Origin: Caldilineaceae bacterium
GTDB lineage: Bacteria > Chloroflexota > Anaerolineae > Caldilineales > Caldilineaceae
Reading direction: 5' to 3'
Length of the DNA: 64,000 nucleotides
NCBI GenBank assembly: GCA_022842065.1
Contig: JALHQH010000004.1
Coordinates: forward strand, 62,001-126,000
The notes under the pieces were generated by a model, which was not told the origin of the DNA, made no database searches, and worked only from the letters and a program-made list of their open reading frames with translations. The translations under genes and the position numbers were made by a program. Shown in pieces: positions 8,372 to 17,680 of this stretch (position 1 is its first letter; each line of letters opens with the position of its first letter).

Positions 8372-9095
8372 TCTGAGTTGTCTCATTCTGGCCGGCGGGT
8401 TGGGGACAAGGCTCGCACCGGTCATTAGCGATCTGCCAAAACCAATGGCCCCAGTGGCTGGTCGTCCATTTCTCGCCTACCTGCTCCAGCAACTACAAGC
8501 AGCCGGCTGTATCGATGTCGTTCTTTCGATTGGCTACAAAGGTCATCTGATTGAAGATTACTTCGGGGATGGTAACGGCTATGGCCTCCACTTGCGCTAT
8601 TCACGCGAGCCGAAGCCACTGGGCACAGGTGGCGCGCTGGCCCTGGCGCGTCCTTTACTGGGCACCACCACCTGTCTAGTGCTCAATGGTGATTCCTACT
8701 GTCCGCTTGACCTGCCTGCTCTGCTAGCACACCATCAGGCACGAAATGCGTGCGCCACGATTGCGGCCACCCAGGTGCCCGACCCGGCACCGTATGGGCA
8801 GTTGGTATTGGCCACCGATGATCGGATCATCGATTTTCGTGAAAAAGGCGAAAGCATAGGGCAGGGCTATGTGAATGCCGGCATCTATCTGTTGGCGCAA
8901 GCGGCGCTCAACCTGCTGCCTGCCACGACACCAAGCTCACTTGAGCGCGATCTCTTTCCCCTGCTGGCCGGTCGTGGCTTATATGCCTTTCGGCAAACCA
9001 CGCCCTTTATCGATATTGGGACGCCGGTGACGTGGCAGCAAGCACAAACGGTACTGCCTACACTAAAAAAGCAAGCGTCAAATGGCTACTCGTGA
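8361..9095 (+). CDS. hddC: Sugar-phosphate nucleotidyltransferase, HddC-like
   Basis: A 244-residue nucleotidyltransferase. LILAGGLGTRLAPV followed by LPKPMAPVAGRPFL is the nucleotide- and metal-binding signature. LNGDSYCPLDL holds the catalytic GD, and VNAGIYLL is the usual third motif. Placed immediately after the heptose kinase (overlap of 11 nt), it most likely makes GDP-D-glycero-D-manno-heptose from heptose 1-phosphate and GTP. A mannose-1-phosphate guanylyltransferase or another NDP-sugar synthase is the alternative, since the length fits both. The product would feed the downstream glycosyltransferase. Confidence 0.75.
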   Translation: MLTNLSCLILAGGLGTRLAPVISDLPKPMAPVAGRPFLAYLLQQLQAAGCIDVVLSIGYKGHLIEDYFGDGNGYGLHLRYSREPKPLGTGGALALARPLLGTTTCLVLNGDSYCPLDLPALLAHHQARNACATIAATQVPDPAPYGQLVLATDDRIIDFREKGESIGQGYVNAGIYLLAQAALNLLPATTPSSLERDLFPLLAGRGLYAFRQTTPFIDIGTPVTWQQAQTVLPTLKKQASNGYS

Positions 9096-9122
9096 GCCAT
9101 TCATCCGTCAACCGAGTATAAC

Positions 9123-10022
9123 ATGGATCAAGCTAACCAACTTCCCTATGACACCGCCGCCTATGTGGCCACGCTCAGCCACCTGGGCACGTCATTTGCC
9201 GTTCAGGGCTGGCAAGGCGGCTTGCTCAGATGCGCAATTCCCGGTGCTGCGGACAGCTTTGATGCGGTCGGCCCCTGGCCGTACTGCTCACCGCCCAACG
9301 TCAATCAGTTATCGACGTTACATCGTGCCTTACAAGCGCAGGGGCTTGTCACCTTTCGCGCCTTTTTCCGCCCCGATGCCGAGCTTGCGACCGAGCAGTG
9401 GCAAGCAGCAGGCTTCACGCCGGTCTTGCTCAAAGAACACTTCGTTTTTGATCCCACGCTGGAGTGGCCGTGCCAAAGCGCCAAAACCCAGGCGAACATC
9501 CGGCGTGGCAAGCGTTTATGGGGGATTGAGCGCATCGCTTTGGCCGACCATCAGCGCACCATTGCCGACTATCATGAGCAGTTGGTGCGCACCAGACAGT
9601 TCAGTGCAATTGCCGCCCTTTCGCCTGCCCATTTTGCTGCGCTGGCGGATCTGCCAAACGTTCACGTATTGGGCGCAATCGATCAGGAGGGCCTTGGGGC
9701 AGCATTGATTACTGTCCACGATGCCAACAGTGTTCACTTCCACGTGGTGGTGGGGGCAGAGCGTGCTTACCGTACGTGCGCGTTCTATGCGTTGTACCAG
9801 GCAGCACTTGACTGCTGGTCGCAGTGCCACCAGATTTATTTGGGCGGCGCGCCGAATAGCCCAAATGGGCAAGGGATTGCCCATTTCAAGAGCCGCTTTT
9901 CAAACTGCCGCCGGCCTGTGTATATGATCCAAGCCGTGCTGGACAGAGAACTTTGTCAACAATTGGTCCGCACTCGGCCGGCCCCCCAATCGCACTGGTT
10001 TCCCCCTTATCGAGGTAATTGA
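9123..10022 (+). CDS. FemAB/GNAT-like acyltransferase
   Basis: A 299-residue protein with the C-terminal half typical of FemAB-like GNAT proteins: VHFHVVVGAERAYRTCAFYA (a substrate/acyl-CoA segment) followed by YLGGAPNSPNGQGIAHFKSR, the conserved GG...G...FK.rF block. The segment AKTQANIRRGKR corresponds to the region before the domain swap in this fold. Members transfer amino-acyl or acyl groups to cell-wall or polysaccharide amines. In this operon it may aminoacylate or acylate a sugar of the glycan, which is inferred from context. It starts 27 nt after the nucleotidyltransferase and ends two bases before the glycosyltransferase. Confidence 0.65.
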   Translation: MDQANQLPYDTAAYVATLSHLGTSFAVQGWQGGLLRCAIPGAADSFDAVGPWPYCSPPNVNQLSTLHRALQAQGLVTFRAFFRPDAELATEQWQAAGFTPVLLKEHFVFDPTLEWPCQSAKTQANIRRGKRLWGIERIALADHQRTIADYHEQLVRTRQFSAIAALSPAHFAALADLPNVHVLGAIDQEGLGAALITVHDANSVHFHVVVGAERAYRTCAFYALYQAALDCWSQCHQIYLGGAPNSPNGQGIAHFKSRFSNCRRPVYMIQAVLDRELCQQLVRTRPAPQSHWFPPYRGN

Positions 10023-10023
10023 G

Positions 10024-11085
10024 ATGTCACTTGCAGAATTTCAGCTAGTTGCTGAAGGCCAAGGCAACCCACAAGCCAGCGTACTGCTGCCAACCTATCA
10101 GGCACCCTATCTTGCACAAGCGTTGGCCTCGATCCTGGCCCAGCGCGATGTGATTCTCGAGATTCTCATCTCGGATGATGCCTCGGGCGATGATACGCCA
10201 CAACGCATCCTTGCACAACTGCGCACCTACCGTGGCCCACATCGCGTGCTCTTTCGTCAAGGCCGGCAGCGACTGCGCTTGGACCATTTTATCCTGCTGG
10301 CGGAAGCGGCCAGTTGCGAGATCGCGATCATGGCCCACCATGATGACATTGGCTTGCCGCAACGCGCCAGCAGGTTACTGGCGCTGTTCGCTGCGACCGG
10401 GGCAGATGTGATTTCCTCCAATTGTCTGATCATTGATACCACGGGCCGGCAACGGGGGCTACGCCTTCAGGGTATCGCCACCGGCTTTATTCCTGTAGAG
10501 CAGATGATTCAGCAGTTGTGGCTGCCACCGTGTCTTGGAGCCACGTTAGCCTGGCGGCGGCGCGTCTATACAGATTTCCCCCGGCTAGACACTCGCTACT
10601 TAACGGCCGGCCACGATTGCCTGATCCCGTTACGCGGTGCGCTCGGCAATGGTTTTTACTACGTCGATGAGCCACTCCTCCAGCGGCGAGATCACGCAAC
10701 GCAATGGAGCAAGCGAATGTTTGATCGCAAGAGTCGGTTAACCAGTCAGGAAGCCGACGCGGCCCGTTTGTTGGGGATCGCGTTGGCCATGCACAAGGAC
10801 ATCCAACATTACCGTGATTGCGGAGCTGCGCACGCCGGTGAGGCGGCCCACCGCCTTGACCAGCTAGCAGCATTGGTAACGCAATCACTCATTCGTCAGG
10901 CAACAGCGCTGTTCGATTGGCGCGCACAGCTTATGCTCGCTGGGCAACAGGTGATCTGGGTGGACGCCGCCACCTTTGCCAGCCGCCAACGGCCGTCACC
11001 CATCCGCCGGCTATGGCGGTCTGAATCACTTCGCCCGCTCAAAAACTGGCTCAAAAGCTGGCGACTGCATTCATCGCACCAATGA
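10024..11085 (+). CDS. Family 2 glycosyltransferase
   Basis: A 353-residue GT2 protein. ASVLLPTYQAPYLAQALASI is the usual N-terminal strand and helix, ILISDDASGDDT holds the first nucleotide-binding aspartates, and IMAHHDDIGLPQRASRL contains the DD metal site. GHDCLIPLRGAL resembles the later acceptor-side motif. It should transfer a sugar from a nucleotide donor, possibly the GDP-heptose made by the two enzymes upstream, to the surface glycan or to its carrier. It is the only clear glycosyltransferase in the visible part of the operon, so others probably lie upstream of the window. It is the last gene of the operon and is followed by a strong hairpin. Confidence 0.85.
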   Translation: MSLAEFQLVAEGQGNPQASVLLPTYQAPYLAQALASILAQRDVILEILISDDASGDDTPQRILAQLRTYRGPHRVLFRQGRQRLRLDHFILLAEAASCEIAIMAHHDDIGLPQRASRLLALFAATGADVISSNCLIIDTTGRQRGLRLQGIATGFIPVEQMIQQLWLPPCLGATLAWRRRVYTDFPRLDTRYLTAGHDCLIPLRGALGNGFYYVDEPLLQRRDHATQWSKRMFDRKSRLTSQEADAARLLGIALAMHKDIQHYRDCGAAHAGEAAHRLDQLAALVTQSLIRQATALFDWRAQLMLAGQQVIWVDAATFASRQRPSPIRRLWRSESLRPLKNWLKSWRLHSSHQ

Positions 11086-11177
11086 CCAGCCTGCGGTAGC
11101 CAGCGCCGCCTTGACCATGACCGCTGAAAAGGCATCACTATCCCTTGCCGGCCGCGGGCGATATGCGCCAGCAAGCG

Positions 11178-11227
11178 GATAAAGCATGAGGCCGTACAGC
11201 AGCGTCTGTACGGCCTCATGCTTTATC
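11178..11227. terminator. Bidirectional terminator hairpin
   Basis: A perfect 22-bp inverted repeat (arms 11178-11199 and 11206-11227, loop CAGCGT) lies between the end of the glycan operon and the convergent secreted-protease gene. It sits where both transcripts should stop. The arms are G+C rich at the loop end and close with A/T pairs, giving short A and T tracts on both strands. Confidence 0.75.
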
Positions 11228-11271
11228 AAGGCGATTTCACTGTCGTGCGCGTCGAGCTAGCGCGTCGCGTT

Positions 11272-14217
11272 TTAGCGTACGATCAGCGGCAGGAAGATCT
11301 GCGCAGCTGTTTGCTCGGTGTCGAAGCGGTCAAATTCTTCGTCATCAAGCACCGCTTCGTCAGCGAAGACTTCAAACTGCGCCGGCTCGTCAACCGCTAG
11401 GCCATTGCCGGCCGGTGTCGCTGCGCTCAAAACGGTTGCCCCTAAGCTTAGACCATCAATTGGATGGTTGAACCGCGCAAGATCACCATCGAAGATGGCA
11501 GAGAAGGTGCAGATTGTGCTGTTCAAGCCCGTGGCACCGAGGCTACAGCTAAAGATGTCGTCACTGTCGCCGGCAACCGTATTCTGGCTGACCGCTTTGA
11601 ATTTGCCCTTCGTCACCAAGTAGAGGTTGCCTGCGCCATCGGTCTCCACCGCGCCAATGTCCTCGTCGGCAGCGGTTAGGGCCACGGCCGAACCGTCAAA
11701 GTAGAGTGCCCAACTGCCGGCGGTCGTTGCGCCCAGCGCAGTCGACGTAAAGCGTAACAGATCCTCATCCAACGCCCGCAACGCACCGACCTGCGCCGTG
11801 CCATACGTACTGATCAACAGCTGCCCGTCACTAGTATAGTCAATGGCATCAATATCTTCACCTTCTGTCGTCAGCTCCACATCTGACCCATCAAAAAAGA
11901 GCGTAAAACTGCCAATGGTGTTAAGGCCCAACTGAATTGGGGTGAACTTAACAATGTCTGAATCATCGACCAGACCGAGGGTCGGGAATTGCATGCGTTT
12001 GTCAAAGCTCATCAGGATCGTCCCATCGCCCAGCAGATCGAAGGCATCAAGGTTGGCATTCGCCACCCCCACATCCGAGCCGTCAAAGAGCATGGTCCAC
12101 TGATTGGTCGTCTCGTCGTAAAGGATGATATCTTCATCACGATACAGTAGTGTATCAACCCGGCCATTGCCACTGCTCAGGTAAACTAGCTTGTTGCCCG
12201 TGAGTGGGGTGGCCGTCGGCGTTGGGCCAACCGGTGTGTTGGTTGGCGTATTCGTGGCGGTGGCCGTCGGCGCAATCGGCGTATTGGTTGGCGTATTCGT
12301 GGCGGTGGCCGTCGGCGCAATCGGCGTATTGGTTGGCGTATTCGTGGCGGTGGCCGTCGGCGCAATCGGCGTATTGGTCGGCGTATTCGTGGCGGTGGCC
12401 GTCGGCGCAATCGGCGTGTTGGTCGGCGTATTCGTGGCGGTGGCCGTCGGCGCAATCGGTGTGTTGGTCGGCGTATCCGTGACAGTTGGCGTCGGGGTTA
12501 CGTCAGCCGCGCTGACGGCCACGGTATAACCGTGGCTGGCACAGCTGGCCGGGTTGCCGGAAATCTGCTGCTGATTGGTGATGACGGCGACCACACTGTT
12601 ACAGCCGCTTGCGGTAAAGCTGTTGATCACAGTGGCATTGCCCGCCCCCACCACCGCGGCAAACGGGGTAATCGTCAACGCCGACCCGGTATCACAGACC
12701 AGGCTGCCGCGCAGTTGCCCACCTGCAGCCGTGTTGCTGAGCGTCACTTTATAGGGACTGCCAACGGTGGGTAAGGTGATCCAGTTGGTGGCATAATGGT
12801 TCTTGATGCTGCCATTATAGGTGCCGGGGTTGGCGGCAATTGTGCCGTGGACCGGTGGCAGATCACCCATGAAAGCAACGTAGTCCGGGCCTTCTTCAAA
12901 ACAATAGTCACCATCATAACCACCGCTGCACCCTTTTTCAAATTTGGCGGCAATGGCATATTTGTGGAAGGCGTCCGGCAGATTCGTGCCTTCGGTGACT
13001 AGTGCGTTGTTGTAGGCAATCAGCGCATCCTGACCAGCGGCTACATTTTCCCAGAAGTGCTGCGTCACATCTTCGCCACCGCCGGCCACGTTCGTGCCAC
13101 CGTTATGTTCGGCAACATGGCGGAAGAAGAGGAAATTGGAATATTGGGAGATCCCGCCTGGCGCACCATTGTTCGGCCATTGCCCCAGGCAATTTTCGAC
13201 CTCCGGCCAGAGATAGGAATAGTCGCTATTGGCGTTGTCAAAAATCTCATCTTCCATGTAGGCTGCGCCGGATTCATACCACATAGCATCTTCACGCGTG
13301 CCCGGATCGCCATAACCATTCTGGATGGCGTGGACAAATTCATGCGAGGTAGTGGCATCAAGTGCAGCCTGGGCGGTTGGTTCGGGAAACTGATCGAAGT
13401 TATTGTTGAGTACCATACAACTGGACAACGCGTCGGTTTCCGTGGCCGGGGTATTGGGATTGTCGCCGATAAAGCCGGTATAATCACCACCCCCACCGCC
13501 GGAGACATAACCATAGAGCCCACCACCCAACGCAAAAATCTGAATCGGATAGCGGCCAAAGGGATTGTTGGCGTTTAGAGGCGGCTCGGCCCAGCCGAAT
13601 TGGCTTACTTCAATGTCAAAGGTGGCCTCCATGGAAGTGACATAGTCCGCGATGGCGAGACCACCAAGGATCGTGTCATAGTTAAAATGGAAATTGGTGG
13701 AATTGAAGACATTGGGCCCATCTTCGGTATCGCAGACGGTTACCGCCAGGGTGCCCAGGCGGCTCAATTCTTGTTGTACCGCGTCGGTTGAAGAGGCACT
13801 CAGGCCCTGTATAAAATTTTGCACCTCTACCACATACTGGGTGCCATACCAACCAACATTGCTGTGAAATTGCAGCGGCAGCAATTGGGGCTCATAAAGC
13901 GCATAGGCCAGGTAGAGCACACGCTCATCTGCGGTGATCTCACCATTGGCAAACGCTTGGTTAATTAATACAGGAGTAGCTAGTTGCGTAGTTGAGGTAG
14001 TATTGACGGCCGACGCGCCCATCGTCAGCAAAGGGAGATAGATTTGATGCGGGCTAGGTGGGAGGGGTTCACCAGGTGCGGACCAGATCCCATCAGGACT
14101 GATGGCTTGGGCAGTATAAGTGAAGCTAATCGAACGAGAGATTGCCAGCGCCAGCAACAGACCGAGCAGCGCAACAACCAGGCGGGTAAAATGGTGGAAA
14201 AGCTTAGTGCTAAACAT
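11272..14217 (-). CDS. Secreted gluzincin-like metalloprotease with Thr/Pro repeat linker and C-terminal repeat domain
   Basis: A 981-residue protein. A signal peptide or membrane helix (about residues 12-37) is followed by an [10 protein letters not shown] segment. The catalytic region has HEFVH at about 292-296 and [11 protein letters not shown] at 313-323; the Glu at 315 is a likely third zinc ligand, as in HExxH...E proteases of the MXAN_6640/M6-like kind. From about 575 to 675 there are six 15-residue [19 protein letters not shown] repeats. The C-terminal third has four repeats of about 55 residues with DEDI/DSDI, LYFDGSDV and EDIDA-like motifs that read like propeller blades. The protein ends in QIFLPLIVR. 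It is expected to be exported; the substrate is unknown. The gene stands alone on the minus strand. Confidence 0.75.
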   Translation of the reverse strand: MFSTKLFHHFTRLVVALLGLLLALAISRSISFTYTAQAISPDGIWSAPGEPLPPSPHQIYLPLLTMGASAVNTTSTTQLATPVLINQAFANGEITADERVLYLAYALYEPQLLPLQFHSNVGWYGTQYVVEVQNFIQGLSASSTDAVQQELSRLGTLAVTVCDTEDGPNVFNSTNFHFNYDTILGGLAIADYVTSMEATFDIEVSQFGWAEPPLNANNPFGRYPIQIFALGGGLYGYVSGGGGGDYTGFIGDNPNTPATETDALSSCMVLNNNFDQFPEPTAQAALDATTSHEFVHAIQNGYGDPGTREDAMWYESGAAYMEDEIFDNANSDYSYLWPEVENCLGQWPNNGAPGGISQYSNFLFFRHVAEHNGGTNVAGGGEDVTQHFWENVAAGQDALIAYNNALVTEGTNLPDAFHKYAIAAKFEKGCSGGYDGDYCFEEGPDYVAFMGDLPPVHGTIAANPGTYNGSIKNHYATNWITLPTVGSPYKVTLSNTAAGGQLRGSLVCDTGSALTITPFAAVVGAGNATVINSFTASGCNSVVAVITNQQQISGNPASCASHGYTVAVSAADVTPTPTVTDTPTNTPIAPTATATNTPTNTPIAPTATATNTPTNTPIAPTATATNTPTNTPIAPTATATNTPTNTPIAPTATATNTPTNTPVGPTPTATPLTGNKLVYLSSGNGRVDTLLYRDEDIILYDETTNQWTMLFDGSDVGVANANLDAFDLLGDGTILMSFDKRMQFPTLGLVDDSDIVKFTPIQLGLNTIGSFTLFFDGSDVELTTEGEDIDAIDYTSDGQLLISTYGTAQVGALRALDEDLLRFTSTALGATTAGSWALYFDGSAVALTAADEDIGAVETDGAGNLYLVTKGKFKAVSQNTVAGDSDDIFSCSLGATGLNSTICTFSAIFDGDLARFNHPIDGLSLGATVLSAATPAGNGLAVDEPAQFEVFADEAVLDDEEFDRFDTEQTAAQIFLPLIVR
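12225..12480 (-). repeat. 45-nt tandem repeat encoding a Thr/Pro linker
   Basis: About six copies of a 45-nt unit sit inside the metalloprotease gene. Each encodes 15 residues of the type [15 protein letters not shown]. Four units are identical at protein level and the two ends are degenerate. It forms an extended linker between the protease and the C-terminal repeat domain. The near-identical DNA units suggest recent expansion, so the copy number may vary between strains. Confidence 0.9.
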
Positions 14218-14815
14218 GAAACCTTATCCTTTAACCAAAGGTTCGGCTGGATTTCAGAGCGCTGTTGGATAGATGGATCGGTGTGAAACCAACAAACTGC
14301 CCCTAAATTCCCGGAGAGCCCAACAAACGACACGCGTACATGGCCTTATGGGTAACTTACTTTACACAATCGATGGCTGTCGTGACTGCGCCTCCTTTGC
14401 AATCTGATGGGGCAGTGCAAGAGCAAAATAGTAGCTGCTGGCCTCGCTCTCCAGATTATACGACTTATATCGGTAAATAAGATTATAGTATAACCATATT
14501 TTATCCATTTTAATCTTACCGATTACTGATATTAACCTTACTGATTATTGATATATACTTGTTGCAAAAGACATAGCCCTATCAGTTAGGATGGTAAATA
14601 CAGCATAAATTCAGTTTTCTGCTATTTTGAACGACGAGCACGCAGTGTAGCGCAGCAAGTTTTTCGGCTGGCGTGGGCAGAGGTCTCGCCACACCGCATA
14701 CCCCAACAGAAATGCAGATTATTTAATTTATGCTGTAGTAAAAGCGTTCGCAACCTGATGGAGACGCATAAAGCTGCTAAATTAGCACCAGGCTTGTGCG
14801 TTTAACCAAGCCGGC
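14218..14815. other. 600-nt intergenic region, A+T-rich, with a possible MITE
   Basis: There is no convincing gene between the two secreted-protein genes. The part next to the metalloprotease should hold its promoter (minus strand). Around 14510-14560 a TTACTGAT(A)TT/TTACTGATTATTGATAT-like motif occurs twice in tandem. A 139-bp element with terminal inverted repeats is listed separately. Confidence 0.5.
14599..14737. mobile_element. MITE-like element with inverted ends and 5-bp duplication
   Basis: The ends are perfect 13-bp inverted repeats (TACAGCATAAATT at 14599-14611; AATTTATGCTGTA at 14725-14737), and imperfect pairing extends to about 24 bp. Both ends are directly flanked by GTAAA (14594-14598 and 14738-14742), as expected of a target-site duplication. 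It is 139 bp with no open frame. No transposase is visible in the window. Confidence 0.5.
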
Positions 14816-17356
14816 TCAGCGCCCAATGAGCGGCAAGAAAATGGTCTGGCTGGTGCTGAGCGCAAAAACAAAACTTGCGTTATTGGCATCATAGGCCGGC
14901 GCGGCATCGGGGTGGATCCAATCATGGGGCACGCCATTGGCATCGACCGTGAGGGCAGAAAGATCGGCACTGGCCAGCCCCACATCAAAAGTAAAGGTGA
15001 AGATGTCGTGCGTATGGAGGATGCCATCGGCACCCAGCGTGGCGGCGGGAACGGAGCGTTTGGCCCCTACCCCGGCAGGGCTGCCATCGGCGTTAAGCAG
15101 CAGATTGCCCGCGCCCAGGTTGCCCACCGTAAAGTAGACATTTTCCAGCGAGACCTCGGTGACATTCTCGAAGGTAGCTGTGACCTGGTAGACGCCCGCC
15201 GGCGCATTGGCCTGTGGCGTGGGGTCATAGACGCCGGTCGAGCTGGTCAACTTGAGGCGATGGTTGACCGCCGCATTTTGCAACACGTTATCAATATAGG
15301 TGGGCGGGCTCAGCCGACCGTCCCATGCACCAAAATCGACAAAGGCAGAAGTCGAGCCGGCGGGGACAATCACCGTGTCGGTGTACACATGGATATCGCC
15401 ATCCGGGAAGATGAGGTCCATGGTGATATCAAATTCCTCTGCCTCTAGCCCCTCATCCTCAATGTAGATGTGTTCGTGTACTGGGTCGAGTGTCAGCGAG
15501 ATCCGCTCCCCAGCAACCAGGGTTTCGCCGGAAACTTCAAAGATGACGCTTGGATCACCCACATGAATCGGATCATGGGCAATATGCATGGCGGGGGCCG
15601 TGATAGTCTCGGTCGCCGTTAGGCTCGCCCAAAAGGAGATGTGGTCACCATCTGGGCTAACCCGCAGGTCAAAGACTTCGCCGGGGCTGAGTTCGATCTT
15701 CTCCACACCCATGTGAAACCCAGCCCCCACGATCGACAGTGAGCCGTGGGTTGGGGTGTCAACGGTCGTGCCATGAACCATCACTGTATAGAGTGTTTCA
15801 TCGGTTTCGGTAAAGGGCACCGAAATGCGCGGGGGGATGGCTTGGCCCAGTCCACCCTGGAAGTGGAAGATTTCGGTGTCGGGGATTTCATTGACAAAGG
15901 CTTCGTTCCCGACGTCATTCCCCGTCTTCTGGCCGGCGTCATTGACGACCAGGATCGCACCTTCGCCCGTATATTCAAAGTCGATCTTGCCGGAGAAGAG
16001 ATCCGGTGCGCCAGCATCGGCGCTGGCAATGGTCGTGCCAGGGCAGAAGGGGCAGGGGAAGTATTGGCCAGCCGGCAAATCACGTGCGCTAAGGGGGACG
16101 AGGCGCAGATTTTGCGAGACGGCTGAGCCTTCATAGGCATTTTCCGGTTGGCCAGGGTTGGCCGCCGTGACATAGCGCCAGGTATTGGCGGCCATATTGA
16201 CGGTGAAATATTTGCGCTGGTTGGGGAAGTTGTTGTCATAGACCAGAATACGCGATTCATTGGCATTGACCGTTTCGATGCCATAGGCCGTGACGGCATG
16301 GCCTTGCGTCCAATCGGAATCATCAAAGTGCGTCAGGTTTTTGGTGAGGAAGAAGGCAACTGTGTAGCCGACGGATGGGTTTTTCTGAAAGTCAGCCGTC
16401 AGTTTCTGGACCGTCTGCACCGGTGTGCCCACAAAATGGCTGTCCCAAATATAGCTCTGGGTGTGGAAGTAGCGGGTAATGTAGTTTTCAAGCGGCTGGG
16501 CGGGGAAATTCAGGTTAATCGTGTGTGCTGCGCCAGCCTGAAAGGAGGCCGGCGTGCTGTACTGCCGGAAGGGCAGGTTGTTAAAGAGGCGCAGGCTGGT
16601 GGCCGCCATGCCGTCGCAATGTCCACCATTCGTGCTCCCAATGGCCTTCGTCAACCACGACTGCGCCGGCCCACTCAAAATACAGGTTGCAGCCGTGGTG
16701 CCGGATTGGCAAGCGGCTGGTCCGAACAGTTCAAACACATCTGCTGCCGCCAGGTCGTCGTTCGGGTTAGGGATGCCCTCATTGACATAGTTTTCAAAGT
16801 GAAAGCCATGCACTTTGACATCAAACGGGGTGCCGCTGGCATTTTTATAGACGGCCACCAGCGTGCCGGGGGCCTCGATCTTCGTACTGGGCCCAGTATA
16901 GACGGAAACACTTGCTTCAGGGGTCGATCCAATCGGTCCAATACTGTCATTGTAAATGTAGGTGCCGACGGCAAGGTTGGCGTCAGCTTTGGCTACCCAC
17001 GAGACGGTCTGGGTGCTGTGGGCTGCCAAAGTCGGTAAGGTAAACTGAACATAGGGAACGCCGTTGTCCGTGATCAAGGTGCCGCCGCTAACATAGGTTA
17101 CACCGGCTGGCAGGTCGTTGTAAAACGCGAAGTTGGTAAAGTTGATGCTTGACGCATTCTGCACTTTTATCGAGTAGGTAATATTCTGGCCTGCCTGAAT
17201 GACGCCTGGCCCGGTCGGAAATAAGTTGACGATATTTGATTGCGCATAAACAGCCGGTGCCGCATACGGCGCACCCGGTAAGATGCCACTGAAGAGTAGC
17301 AGCGTGGCCAGTGCCAGCGCAAAGCCACTTTGTCGAAGTTTAGAGCTGTGAAACAT
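14816..17356 (-). CDS. Secreted cysteine-peptidase-like (C39/papain fold) protein with DUF11-like domain
   Basis: An 846-residue exported protein. A signal peptide ends near AVYAQS (about residue 39). Residues 42-155 look like a DUF11/CARDB-type beta-sandwich (GPGVIQAGQNITYSIKVQN ... LPAGVTYVSGG). A cysteine-peptidase-like core follows, with GGHCDGMAATSLRLF (Cys 247), QGHAVTAYGIE (His 353) and VYDNN (Asp 374/Asn 375) in the order C-H-D/N of C1/C39-type enzymes. The rest, about 450 residues, is beta-rich with no family that I recognise, and the protein ends in QTIFLPLIGR. The triad is read by eye, so catalysis is plausible but unproven. A small gene lies 38 nt upstream on the same strand and may share its transcript. 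Confidence 0.6.
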   Translation of the reverse strand: MFHSSKLRQSGFALALATLLLFSGILPGAPYAAPAVYAQSNIVNLFPTGPGVIQAGQNITYSIKVQNASSINFTNFAFYNDLPAGVTYVSGGTLITDNGVPYVQFTLPTLAAHSTQTVSWVAKADANLAVGTYIYNDSIGPIGSTPEASVSVYTGPSTKIEAPGTLVAVYKNASGTPFDVKVHGFHFENYVNEGIPNPNDDLAAADVFELFGPAACQSGTTAATCILSGPAQSWLTKAIGSTNGGHCDGMAATSLRLFNNLPFRQYSTPASFQAGAAHTINLNFPAQPLENYITRYFHTQSYIWDSHFVGTPVQTVQKLTADFQKNPSVGYTVAFFLTKNLTHFDDSDWTQGHAVTAYGIETVNANESRILVYDNNFPNQRKYFTVNMAANTWRYVTAANPGQPENAYEGSAVSQNLRLVPLSARDLPAGQYFPCPFCPGTTIASADAGAPDLFSGKIDFEYTGEGAILVVNDAGQKTGNDVGNEAFVNEIPDTEIFHFQGGLGQAIPPRISVPFTETDETLYTVMVHGTTVDTPTHGSLSIVGAGFHMGVEKIELSPGEVFDLRVSPDGDHISFWASLTATETITAPAMHIAHDPIHVGDPSVIFEVSGETLVAGERISLTLDPVHEHIYIEDEGLEAEEFDITMDLIFPDGDIHVYTDTVIVPAGSTSAFVDFGAWDGRLSPPTYIDNVLQNAAVNHRLKLTSSTGVYDPTPQANAPAGVYQVTATFENVTEVSLENVYFTVGNLGAGNLLLNADGSPAGVGAKRSVPAATLGADGILHTHDIFTFTFDVGLASADLSALTVDANGVPHDWIHPDAAPAYDANNASFVFALSTSQTIFLPLIGR

Positions 17357-17394
17357 GGTTTCTCCTGATTGTTTGGGTTAAATCGAACGGTTTA

Positions 17395-17619
17395 CTAGAG
17401 ATTTTCCTTTTCCTCTGCTGGTGGTATCATTTGATTACAAAACGCCAGCAAGTCTGTGCGCAAAGCCGCCAGCAGGGCATCGACATCGGTAAAGCCACGG
17501 TGTTGACCAGTCGCTGGTGTCTCCACGATGCAGCGTAGGATCACCCGCCGCGCTTCGCTGCTATACTCAATTTGGTTACGAATGATCAATGTGTAATACA
17601 TCGCCGGTTTGGCTTTCAT
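17395..17619 (-). CDS. Small protein of unknown function, upstream of the secreted peptidase
   Basis: A 74-residue protein from ATG 17619 (other possible starts: TTG 17646 or ATG 17601). It contains ARRVILRCIVETPATGQHRG followed by FTDVDALLAALRTDLLAF. This beta-strand-then-helix arrangement is reminiscent of short Chloroflexota proteins found beside sensory or secreted genes, but I cannot name a family. Its stop is 38 nt before the secreted cysteine-peptidase gene, suggesting an operon. A TATGCT hexamer at 17626-17631 (minus strand) would place transcription start close to ATG 17619, i.e. a leaderless message. It is divergent from the SARP-WD40 regulator, with 11-nt direct repeats between them. 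Confidence 0.55.
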   Translation of the reverse strand: MKAKPAMYYTLIIRNQIEYSSEARRVILRCIVETPATGQHRGFTDVDALLAALRTDLLAFCNQMIPPAEEKENL

Positions 17620-17640
17620 GGCCCTAGCATAGCCGGCGAA

Positions 17641-17671
17641 CGCCAATCTAGCGCCAATCTAGCGCCAATCT
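17641..17671. promoter_or_regulatory. 11-nt direct repeats, candidate SARP-type binding site
   Basis: CGCCAATCTAG is repeated at 17641, 17652 and 17663 (third copy truncated after CGCCAATCT), giving an exact 11-nt period of about one helical turn. SARP regulators are known to bind heptamer direct repeats spaced 11 bp apart just upstream of a -10 element. The next gene to the right encodes a SARP/BTAD protein. A -10-like TATGCT for the leftward gene lies 9 nt from the repeat. The regulatory role is inferred. Confidence 0.5.
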
Positions 17672-17680
17672 CCCCCAGAA

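Noticed and set aside
9082..9708. 208-codon open frame overlapping the FemAB-like gene
   Set aside because: It is in a shadow frame with no recognisable motif, whereas the overlapping frame carries FemAB/GNAT motifs.
11178..11227. Palindrome considered as a mobile element end
   Set aside because: Its location between convergent genes, short loop and perfect stem fit a terminator better, and no other copy was seen.
12225..12480. Regular 45-nt repeats resembling a CRISPR array
   Set aside because: The units are contiguous without variable spacers, stay in frame with the protease gene and encode a Thr/Pro linker.
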